Assembly (NCBI GenBank): GCA_027704905.1
Contig: JANIIK010000565.1
Coordinates: 204,501-268,500 of the forward strand
Direction: 5' to 3'
DNA length: 64,000 nucleotides
Origin: Muraenolepis orangiensis
Taxonomy: Eukaryota > Chordata > Actinopteri > Gadiformes > Muraenolepididae
Below are positions 45,112 to 53,759 of this stretch, in pieces. The notes beneath the pieces were generated by a model that did not search any database, was not told the DNA's origin, and saw only the letters and a program-made list of their open reading frames with translations. How positions within the stretch are numbered: position 1 is the first letter of the stretch; every line of letters begins with the position of its first letter. The position numbers and the translations under genes were made by a program.

Positions 45112-45312
45112 GCTGTTGGTCGAATAGGCTGGTAGAATGTCTTAGTTGAGGGGTAGGCTGTAGGTAGGCCAGGAGACAGGATACTGTTAGTCAGGTAGGC
45201 TGGTGGGGCGTCTTAGCCGGGAAACAGGTCGTAGCTAGGCCAGGGGACAGGATACTGCTGGTCTGGTCGGTAGGCCGATGGAGTGCCTTAGCTGGGGGGT
45301 AGGAGGGTAGGT
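45112..45312. repeat. About 75-80-bp tandem repeat at the 5' side of PLE-C copy 1
   Basis: Roughly three diverged copies containing GGTAGGC, GTCTTAGC and AGGCCAGG-GACAGGATACTG. They lie between the element leader and the next telomeric block, and no equivalent was seen at copy 2. Confidence 0.65.
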
Positions 45313-45345
45313 AGGGTTAGGGTTAGGGTTAGGGTTAGGGTTAGG
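45313..45345 (+). repeat. Telomeric repeats between PLE-C copy 1 and sat-1
   Basis: About five TTAGGG units ending TTAGG, directly followed by the sat-1 start (TATTGGGGTTAGAAACCC). Confidence 0.95.
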
Positions 45346-46866
45346 TATTGGGGTTAGAAACCCACCCCCAAATGAATGGGGATAGGGGAGTGCACTGTCC
45401 ATCTCCTGTCCACATACGCAAACCACACCAAAACCTCGCGGGAAGTCCGTGTGTGACAAACGCACACACGAGACAAAACTAAATAATATAAGTGGCCGTA
45501 CACGCGGATTAAATCGCGGACCACAGAGGACAAACTAAACTAAATGTTGCACCAACACCATTAAAATAATAAAGGAGAAGTGCAGATGCCAAGTGGCGAT
45601 AAACTAAATGAGACGCCGTTGCGATAGGGAGCCTCGTGGGGCTTCAGCGGAGGAACAACGCACTAACGTCGTGGTGATGCGACCGGGAAAAGTAGAGCGC
45701 TCTTTTCTTCACGGTGGAGTGTTAAGGGGCAAATAAATGTGGTTTCTCAAGGCTGGTGGGCTAATGACAGGGCCAAGGTTAGGCTTAGATCCGGGACAGG
45801 GCTGGGTCCGGGTTAGGGTTCATTTTTCACTGCTGGTAGGCTAGTGACAGGGCCAGGGCTAGGCTTAGATCCGGGACAGGGCTGGGTCCGGGTTAGGGCC
45901 TCTCTCTCACGGCTGGTGGGCTAGTGACAGGGCCAGGGCTAGGCTTAGATCCGGGACCAGGCTGGGTCCGGGTTAGGGTTATTCTTCACTGCTGGTGTGG
46001 TTGTACTCACGGGGTTCTCAGTAGGGGTTGTCGCGACGTTTCGACCTTGTGTGGTCTTCTTCAGGCTTTATTGTTCTCTCATTCCATCGGCTGGTGGGCT
46101 AGTAACAGGGCCAGGGCTAGGCTTCGATTCGGGACAGGGCTGGGTCCGGGGTAACAGGGCCAGGGCTAGGCTTCGATTCGGGACCGGGCTGGGTCCGGGT
46201 CAGGGGGTACACGGCTGTGGTGATGCCTATGGTAGGTTGGGTTAAGGTTAGGCATGGGTGGGTGGGGTTAGGGTTAGGTGTTGGGCAGGAGGGTATAGGG
46301 CCAGGATCGCGGTCCCTAAACTAGAAAAAAAAGGTGAAAAAGGAGGTGAAAAAATGGTGCGGGCGGCGCAGAGGTGAACAGAGGAGGCACGGGCTGGTTA
46401 GGTATTGGGGTTAGAAACCCACCCCCAAATGAATGGGGATAGGGGAGTGCACTGTCCATCTCCTGTCCACATACGCAAACCACACCAAAACCTCGCGGGA
46501 AGTCCGTGTGTGACAAACGCACACACGAGACAAAACTAAATAATATAAGTGGCCGTACACGCGGATTAAATCGCGGACCACAGAGGACAAACTAAACTAA
46601 ATGTTGCACCAACACCATTAAAATAATAAAGGAGAAGTGCAGATGCCAAGTGGCGATAAACTAAATGAGACGCCGTTGCGATAGGGAGCCTCGTGGGGCT
46701 TCAGCGGAGGAACAACGCACTAACGTCGTGGTGATGCGACCGGGAAAAGTAGAGCGCTCTTTTCTCCACGGTGGAGTGTTAAGGGGCAAATAAATGTGGT
46801 TTCTCAAGGCTGGTGGGCTAGTGACAGGGCCAAGGTTAGGCTTAGATCCGGGACAGGGCTGGGTCT
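45346..46866 (-). repeat. Subtelomeric satellite sat-1, one full unit and one partial (period about 1057)
   Basis: The unit starts at 45,346 and 46,403 lie after TTAGG. Each unit has a left body of about 0.45 kb (ATGAATGGGGATAGGGGAGT, TGCACTGTCCATC, CCTCGTGGGGCTTCAGCGG). In the first unit a hammerhead-like motif and GC-rich subrepeats (GGGCCAGGGCTAGG, GGACAGGGCTGGGTCCGG) follow. The second unit ends before its hammerhead-like position and passes into telomeric repeat at 46,867. Short conserved frames inside are not believed to be genes. Confidence 0.9.
46034..46065 (-). ncRNA. Hammerhead-like core in sat-1
   Basis: Minus strand CUGAAGA, A, helix II GACC/GGUC around ACACAA, GAAA, CGUC. Helix I is only GC/GC, so self-cleavage is uncertain. 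Confidence 0.5.
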
Positions 46867-46898
46867 GGGTTAGGGTTAGGGTTAGGGTTAGGTTAGGG
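46867..46898 (+). repeat. Telomeric repeats at the 3' end of PLE-C copy 2
   Basis: About five TTAGGG units, then GAGAGGCGCTCAATCCCATG, the same element end as at 42,630. Confidence 0.95.
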
Positions 46899-47229
46899 AG
46901 AGGCGCTCAATCCCATGTACCACGCCACCACGTGGTGCACAGGAGAGAGGAGGGCACGGGCACAAGCCAATATATTAAACCAATAACATTTGCTCAAAAA
47001 AATGAAAAAATTAAATAATAAAATAAAAAAATAAAAAAATTATTTTACTATAATAAAGTAAATTGAATGAAAAGGTTATGGTTTAGACAAGGAGGTTATG
47101 TTGAGGAGAGGGGGTGAAGGGGTTGTGATTAGGTAAGGGAGAGAAGGGGGTTATGTTAAGAAGAGGGGGTTGAGGAGGTTATGGTGAGGGCCAGATGTTG
47201 CTTGTATCTGAGGGTAAAGAGGTTATAGT
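46899..47229 (-). other. PLE-C copy 2 3' region
   Basis: Homologous to 42,630-43,080. The terminal palindrome CACCACGTGGTG (about 46,922-46,933) differs in sequence from copy 1's GCCACGTAGTGGC but remains self-complementary. An A/T-rich stretch at about 46,995-47,060 and GGTTATGTTGAGGAGAGGG units follow. Confidence 0.7.
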
Positions 47230-49586
47230 TTAGGCAAGGGAGGGAAGGGGGTTATGTTGAGGAGAGGGTTGGGGTCCGGGTCTGAGGATGGAAGGGTTAT
47301 GGTTAGGCAAGGGGGCAGAGGGGTGAGATAAGTGACCATTTAAACCAAGAGGGGGGGCTATAGAGGAGAGCCTGTACATCCACCTCCTCTCAGCCGCCCT
47401 CCTCTGGGCCAGAGACCAACCAGAATCGGACTCCAGGCCTGAGAGAGAGAAGCTAGAGAGATGGTGTTGGGAAAAATGGACGTACAACAGCTTGGAATTT
47501 GTTCCCCTCCGGATATGATAAATGTGTTGATATAAACGTTGTTTAATGGTAGCCCCTGTCTCACCCACATATATTGCCTTACAACGTTGGCATTGTATAG
47601 CATAGACAACGTTGCAGGAGAGCAATGAGAAAGTCTGCCAGATAGGGGCGCCAGTTTGACGGTTGGAAATGTATTTGAGGTTAATGAAGTAGGGATCTAT
47701 GACTGTGTGTGTTGTTTTATTGAGTGCTGTGTGGACCAGCAAATCTTTCAAATTTCTATTGCGCCGATATGCCATGATAATTTTAAAGGTGCAAGTGGAG
47801 TGATTTGTGTTTTGGCAGAGTTAAAGTGTTGTTTGATGGCGTGATTGAAGGGACCTAATTGGTGTGAGAATGTAGTGATCAGTGGGATTAATTTATTATC
47901 TTTTGTAGGGAGGTCGGGCCGGTCAAGCTGGAAGAGGGCGGCTACTTCATGTTTGATGGTGCGCAGAAAACGTTTGGAGTAGCCGCGAGGTCTAAGGGCC
48001 TCAAACAGGGTTCTGGTGGCCTCCTCTACATGATGGGGAAGGGAACAGATTCTATGAAAACGAATTAGTTGTGATTTAATAATAGAACTAAAAGTGTGCC
48101 GGGGGTGATAACTGCTGTTAAATAATAAAGAATGTCTATCGGTATCCTTGAAATAGACTTTAGTGACTAGCGATTTATAACCTTCCCTTGTCTCGGTGAA
48201 AGAGACCACTGTGTCCAGGAAGGGGACCTGTTGGAGATGAAGGTTGTGTTTAAGTTTGATGCGGGGGTGGTGAGAGTCAAGAGTGGCAACAAAATTTTGA
48301 AAGTCCGCCTCCGATTTATCCCATAGACCAAAGATGTCGTCCAGGTAACGATAGTAAACCAGGGGGCGTAATGGGCATTTAAGGAAGGCCGATTCCTCCC
48401 AATCGGCCAAGTAAATGTCCGCATATGCCGGCGAATACTTTCTCCCCATGGCACACCCGCAAATCTGTAGAAAAAAAGAGTTATCAAACAGAAAATCATT
48501 CCGGGTGAGGGTTAGCTCTAGAAACTGTAAAATAAAGTTGTCAGGACGAGATGGAACCGGTGATGAGTCCAATGCTTTTTTAACCGCCTGCAATCCAAGG
48601 AGGGTATCAATATTCGTATATAGAGAGACAACGTCTATCGAAAAGATGAAGGTATTCTCAGGGACAGTGAGATTTTTTAGCCTGTCTACAAAGGTATATG
48701 TATCCTTGATGTAACTGCGATGGGTGTGGGATAGGGGGTTTATATACGAGTCTATGAACTCTGCCAGGCGATAGGATTCAGAACCGCAGTCGCTCACAAT
48801 AGGGCGTCCCGGAGGGACCAGGAAGGGGACAGTCCAACTCTCGGGGGGCTTGTGTATCTTGGGAAGCAGGTAGAATAGTCTTGCCCGCGGGAGGTCTGGA
48901 CCGTACAAATAATGTGCCTGTCTTTTTGTAATGAGGTGTTCTCTTCTCATTTGGTCGACCAGACTCCTCACAATAATCTGTGTCTCCAAGAACATCGGCT
49001 GTGTGAGAGGACGATAATAGGAGACGTCACTAAGTTGGCGTGTCGCCTCCAACACATAATTAGTCCGATCCTGTAGGACTATTTGACCTCCCTTATCCGC
49101 CGGTTTAATAATAATCTCCTGACGCGACTTCAAGCCATGGAGAGCCTGACGTTGTGGCGTCGTGATGTTATCCTCGCCCCTAGGGCAACGAGGTCGGAGA
49201 TCGCGGAAGGATCGGAGGTCGTGTCTGATCAGTCCGTGTATGGGTGTAGAAACGGACACCATGGCTGGCTCCCACCTGGACGGTACAGTAAAAGTTAAGT
49301 GGGGAAAATCCGTATTATAATTAAAATAATCAAGAATTTTGAGACGGCGGTGGTATGTGTGTATATCACGCCTCAACAGGTCGCGGTCCGGGAGGGCTGG
49401 TGTCGGGATAAAGGTGAGACCCCGCTCCAGGACTTCCCGTTCTAGTGGGGATAGCTGGAAAGTGGAGAGATTGGTGACATTGGACCGGGAAGACGGGGGG
49501 GACGACGCTGCGCCTGGTGACTCAACTATAAACCCAGTTGGGTAAGCCAGTCGCGCAGCATCGAACCCGCCGTCTCCGAGGTCCAA
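47230..49586 (-). CDS. PLE-C ORF2: Penelope-type reverse transcriptase with GIY-YIG endonuclease, one frameshift
   Basis: The RT frame 49,586-47,748 (612 codons) is unbroken. It has LERGLTFIPTP; IIIKPADKGGQIVLQD (the DKG motif of Penelope RTs); LLPKIHKPPESWTVPF; VPPGRPIVSDCGSES; FSIDVVSLYTNID (motif A); GCAMGRKYSPAYADIY (motif B); YYRYLDDIFGLW (catalytic YLDD, motif C); VPFLDTVV (thumb side); and YSKRFLRTIKHE. The endonuclease continues in another phase from 47,775: VVYAIQCQRCKAIYVGETG, IKQRLYQHIYHIRRG and AERRWMYRL, with paired cysteines as in PLE GIY-YIG. In PLE-A both parts share one frame, so a single-base change near 47,775 probably split them. Penelope RTs are the closest retroelement relatives of telomerase RT. 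The RT start overlaps the ORF1 end by 61 bases in a different phase; the true initiation is unknown. Confidence 0.88.
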
Positions 49587-51280
49587 TGGATGTTATCATA
49601 CACTGTATGGAATTTAAGTAAGGATAATTGATTGAGATAGCTGGACCGAGAGTCCAAGTCCTCTATATTATCCCTGACAAATGTGTTAAACGCCTTGACA
49701 CAGTGTAATTGGGTGACAGATAACCTAATGGATACCGTTAGAAGGGGAATGACTATGCGGGCCTGAGGGAATTTTGTTCTGGTTACTCGAACCAATCGTC
49801 GGGTGTCCTTAATGATGGTGAGTGCTGTTTGTTCCCTCAAGCAATTATTAATGCCCACCGAAAGAATAATTAACTTGGTGTCCGGTCTAGGGGACGTGAG
49901 CCTGACGAGGATGGCGGTGAGATGGCGGAGCGTCGCTCCCGGGAAACTGTCAGCCTGGATACCGTCCTGCTTGAATCTTGGAATGCGGGCTATGTTGGAG
50001 TCCCCCATGATAATAATCGGTTCCCTAATGGGGAGAGACCACATGGTTGCTTTCCGGTTTGTATGGGGATGTATGCGAGGTTGGTAATGGGACTGGGATG
50101 TGGGTTGGTTATCCTCCTCTGATGGTCTAGAGGAGGAGAAAAAAAATAGAGGAGGGGATGGGAAGGAAGAAGCTGGAGTCTGGTGAGAAGGTGGGATGAA
50201 GGTGGAGGTAGATAAAGGTGGGGACTTGAGGGGAGGTGAAAGAGGACAGGGGTGGATCTCGGCATTGAAAATGACGGAGTTAGGTGGTTTGTTACCACCC
50301 CTACTAATCTCCATTTGTGTCCTGTCTCCCAGGACAGCGTTATCCGTCCGAGGAGGAGGTGGAGGGGTCGAGGCCGAGGCAGAGGTAGAGGAGCCAAATG
50401 GCACTCGGGCCAGGTTTCCTCCAAGGGAGAAAAGACTAGGTTTGGGGATTGCAGGGGTGGGAACCGGGGTCCGGGGTTGTAGGTCTGGTGTAAGAGGCCT
50501 CGGACCTGTTACCACAATAGGTTGAGGGGGGCCGGTGTCTATTAGGGTAGTCTGTGTTGGTGATCTACCCGAGGGTGGACGTGACCTGGTGGTTGGGAGG
50601 CGTTGGGGTAGGGGAGGACGGTTATGGCGTGGTGGTTGAGATGTGGATGTAAAATTCAAAGAAAGTGGTGGAAGGGAAAGAAGAGGAGGGATAAGCAAAG
50701 GTCTGGAAGGTAAAATTAATGTAGTGCGGTGTTTAAATAAAGTTTTTAAAGTAGCCTGTGGTCGTGTAGGGAGTGGTGGGAAGGCTACAGTGTTTGAAAT
50801 GAGTGGCGGAATGGTGGGTGGTGATGAATTTAATAAAAGACGAAATGAAGAAATGGAGGAAGGAGTGAGCCTTTTACCATATCGTTGATGGGCCCATCTA
50901 AGGGCCCTCTCCAGAGCCTCGCTATTAAATGGCTCTAAGTCGGCCGTGAGATTTTTTAGGGTTCTGGCATAATGTTCCATGAGGATGTGTAGATTATTAT
51001 TCATCCAATTAATTGTGTTATTTTTAATTGAAGTCAGAACTGTGTCATCAGGTGCCGCTGGTTTAATGAAAGCCGTGAGGTAGGCCACCTTCTTAGCCAT
51101 TCCTGATGGGGGGGCCCCTTTTGAGAGGGCCTCTGCCAAGATCTCCGTGTGATGTATGGACTGTAGTAGTTTGAAGTAAGTTTTGCCGAGTTTAAAGTTG
51201 AGGTCTGTAAGTGTATTTGTCTCAGTAGGGGTGGCCTTAGGAGGAGGAGGCCTTCGCGGTCCCAAAATGTGGCCACCCAA
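49526..51280 (-). CDS. PLE-C ORF1 protein, copy 2: N-domain, Pro-rich linker, SGNH hydrolase (N-terminus clipped)
   Basis: The open frame of about 584 codons is colinear with copy 1: LGKTYFKLLQSIHHTEIL, VAYLTAFIKPAAPDD, NNLHILMEHYARTL, ALRWAHQRYGKRLTPSS; a proline-rich linker; then IIIMGDSNIARIP, DSFPGAT, LIILSVGINN and DNIHWT. All four SGNH blocks and the Ser, Gly, Asn and Asp/His residues are present. No ATG is found at the expected start: the copy begins in frame at a leucine codon beside an A-run, so the first about 15 residues of copy 1 are missing. No signal peptide or membrane segment is visible. It probably binds RNA or lipid, or assembles particles; that is a guess from other retroelement ORF1s. 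Confidence 0.82.
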   Translation of the reverse strand: MGGHILGPRRPPPPKATPTETNTLTDLNFKLGKTYFKLLQSIHHTEILAEALSKGAPPSGMAKKVAYLTAFIKPAAPDDTVLTSIKNNTINWMNNNLHILMEHYARTLKNLTADLEPFNSEALERALRWAHQRYGKRLTPSSISSFRLLLNSSPPTIPPLISNTVAFPPLPTRPQATLKTLFKHRTTLILPSRPLLIPPLLSLPPLSLNFTSTSQPPRHNRPPLPQRLPTTRSRPPSGRSPTQTTLIDTGPPQPIVVTGPRPLTPDLQPRTPVPTPAIPKPSLFSLGGNLARVPFGSSTSASASTPPPPPRTDNAVLGDRTQMEISRGGNKPPNSVIFNAEIHPCPLSPPLKSPPLSTSTFIPPSHQTPASSFPSPPLFFFSSSRPSEEDNQPTSQSHYQPRIHPHTNRKATMWSLPIREPIIIMGDSNIARIPRFKQDGIQADSFPGATLRHLTAILVRLTSPRPDTKLIILSVGINNCLREQTALTIIKDTRRLVRVTRTKFPQARIVIPLLTVSIRLSVTQLHCVKAFNTFVRDNIEDLDSRSSYLNQLSLLKFHTVYDNIHWTSETAGSMLRDWLTQLGL

Positions 51281-52132
51281 TGAACCGAAAAAAAAAAAAT
51301 ATATATGTGAAGTAAACTATAATAAGGTTAAATCATAACTTGCATTTGAATAGGATAACTTTTAGGAAAATACTAAAAAAAACAATGTAAAGCCGGTGGG
51401 TACAGGGCTGGGTCCGGATTCGGGACCGGGCTGGGTCCGGGTTGGGGGGTCGGCTAGTGGTAGGGCCAGGGCTAGGATAGGGCCAGGATCGCGGTCCCTA
51501 AACTAGACAGGGCTGGGGTTGGGTTAAGGTTAGGCATTGGGTGGGTGGGGTTAGGGTTAGGTGTTGGGCAGGTGGGTATAGGGCCAGGATCGCGGTCCCT
51601 AAACCAGAAAAAAAAGGGGGGGGGGGGAGGAAAAAAAGTGCGGGCGGCGCAGAGGTGAACAGAGGAGGCACGGGCTGGTTAGGTGTTGGGGTTTGAAACC
51701 CATCCCCAAATGAATGGGGATAGGGGAGTGCACTGTCCATCTCCTGTCCACATACGCAACACACTGAAGTCCGCGTGTGGCAAACGCACACACGAGACGA
51801 AATTAAATAAAAGTGGCCGTACACGCGGATTAAATCGCGGGCCACAGAGGACAAAATAACTAATGCACCAACACCAATGAAATGATTAAATAATAAAATG
51901 CAGAAGCCAAGTGGCGATAGACTGCATGACACGCCGTTGTCATTCGGAACCTCGTGGGGCTTCAGCGGAGGAACAATGCGCTAACGTCGTGGTGATGCGA
52001 CGGGGAAAAGTAGAGCGCTTTTTATTAATTTCACGTTGGGGTGTTGAGGGGCAAAAAAAGTCATTATTAAATGGGCTCGGTATCAGAGTTGCATACAGGG
52101 TTACTCACGGGGTTCTCGGTAGGGGTTGTCGC

Positions 52133-52162
52133 GACGTTTCGACCTTGTGTGGTCTTCTTCAG
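52133..52162 (-). ncRNA. Hammerhead-like core in sat-1
   Basis: Same CUGAAGA / GACC-GGUC / GAAACGUC arrangement as at 46,034. Confidence 0.5.
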
Positions 52163-53186
52163 GCTTGATTGTTCTCTCTACACGGCTGGTGGGCTAGTGA
52201 CAGGGCCAGGGCTAGGCTCGATTCGGGACAGGGCTAGGTCCGGGCTAGGGGGTCGGCTAGTGGCAGGGCCAGGGCTAGGATAGGGCCAGGATCGCGGTCC
52301 CTAAACTAGGTGTGGGGTGGGCTAGTGACAGGGCCAGGGCTAGGCTCGATTCGGGACAGGGCTAGGTCCGGGCTAGGGGGTCGGCTAGTGGCAGGGCCAG
52401 GGCTAGGATAGGGCCAGGATCGCGGTCCCTAAACTAGGTGTGGGGCCGGTGGGTACAGGGCTGGGTCCGGATTCGGGACCGGGCTGGGTCCGGGTTGGGG
52501 GGTCGGCTAGTGGTAGGGCCAGGGCTAGGATAGGGCCAGGATCGCGGTCCCTAAACTAGACAGGGCTGGGGTTGGGTTAAGGTTAGGCATTGGGTGGGTG
52601 GGGTTAGGGTTAGGTGTTGGGCAGGTGGGTATAGGGCCAGGATCGCGGTCCCTAAACCAGAAAAAAAAGGGGGGGGGGGGAGGAAAAAAAGTGCGGGCGG
52701 CGCAGAGGTGAACAGAGGAGGCACGGGCTGGTTAGGTGTTGGGGTTTGAAACCCATCCCCAAATGAATGGGGATAGGGGAGTGCACTGTCCATCTCCTGT
52801 CCACATACGCAACACACTGAAGTCCGCGTGTGGCAAACGCACACACGAGACGAAATTAAAATAAAAGTGGCCGTACACGCGGATTAAATCGCGGGCCACA
52901 GAGGACAAAATAACTAATGCACCAACACCAATGAAATGATTAAATAATAAAATGCAGAAGCCAAGTGGCGATAGACTGCATGACACGCCGTTGTCATTCG
53001 GAACCTCGTGGGGCTTCAGCGGAGGAACAATGCGCTAACGTCGTGGTGATGCGACGGGGAAAAGTAGAGCGCTTTTTATTAATTTCACGTTGGGGTGTTG
53101 AGGGGCAAAAAAAGTCATTATTAAATGGGCTCGGTATCAGAGTTGCATACAGGGTTACTCACGGGGTTCTCGGTAGGGGTTGTCGC

Positions 53187-53216
53187 GACGTTTCGACCTT
53201 GTGTGGTCTTCTTCAG
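53187..53216 (-). ncRNA. Hammerhead-like core in sat-1
   Basis: Identical core in the second unit of this array. Confidence 0.5.
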
Positions 53217-53650
53217 GCTTGATTGTTCTCTCTACACGGCTGGTGGGCTAGTGACAGGGCCAGGGCTAGGCTCGATTCGGGACAGGGCTAGGTCCGGGCT
53301 AGGGGGTCGGCTAGTGGCAGGGCCAGGGCTAGGATAGGGCCAGGATCGCTGTCCCTAAACTAGGTGTGGGGTGGGCTAGTGACAGGGCCAGGGCTAGGCT
53401 CGATTCGGGACAGGGCTAGGTCCGGGCTAGGGGGTCGGCTAGTGGCAGGGCCAGGGCTAGGATAGGGCCAGGATCGCGGTCCCTAAACTAGGTGTGGGGC
53501 CGGTGGGTACAGGGCTGGGTCCGGATTCGGGACCGGGCTGGGTCCGGGTTGGGGGGTCGGCTAGTGGTAGGGCCAGGGCTAGGATAGGGCCAGGATCGCG
53601 GTCCCTAAACTAGACAGGGCTGGGGTTGGGTTAAGGTTAGGCATTGGGTG

Positions 53651-53759
53651 GGTGGGGTTAGGGTTAGGGTTAGGGTTGGGGTTGGGGTTGGGGTTAGGGT
53701 TTAGGGTTAGGGTTAGGTTAGGGTTAGGGTTAGGGTTAGGGGTTAGGGTTAGGGTTAGG
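53651..53759 (+). repeat. Telomeric repeats with TTGGGG variants at the 3' end of PLE-A copy 3
   Basis: About 17 units, with a run of GGGGTT variants at about 53,670-53,692, ending TTAGG directly before the PLE-A terminus. Confidence 0.95.

Larger units (their letters stand above)
46899..51390 (-). mobile_element. Penelope-like element family C, copy 2 (best-preserved element)
   Basis: About 4.5 kb in minus sense: a short leader (51,390-51,285), ORF1 (51,280-49,526), ORF2 RT (49,586-47,748), GIY-YIG (47,775-47,230), a 3' region with purine-rich repeats, then TTAGGG. ORF1 lacks its first about 15 codons compared with copy 1, replaced by an A-run. The 5' side passes directly into sat-1 GC-rich sequence at about 51,393, so it may be 5'-truncated. 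Confidence 0.88.
51391..53650 (-). repeat. sat-1 array, period 1053
   Basis: A partial GC-rich end at 51,391 is followed by units starting at 51,684 and 52,737 after TTAGG. The two units are almost identical, including hammerhead-like cores. The last unit ends where (TTAGGG)n begins at about 53,651. Confidence 0.9.
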
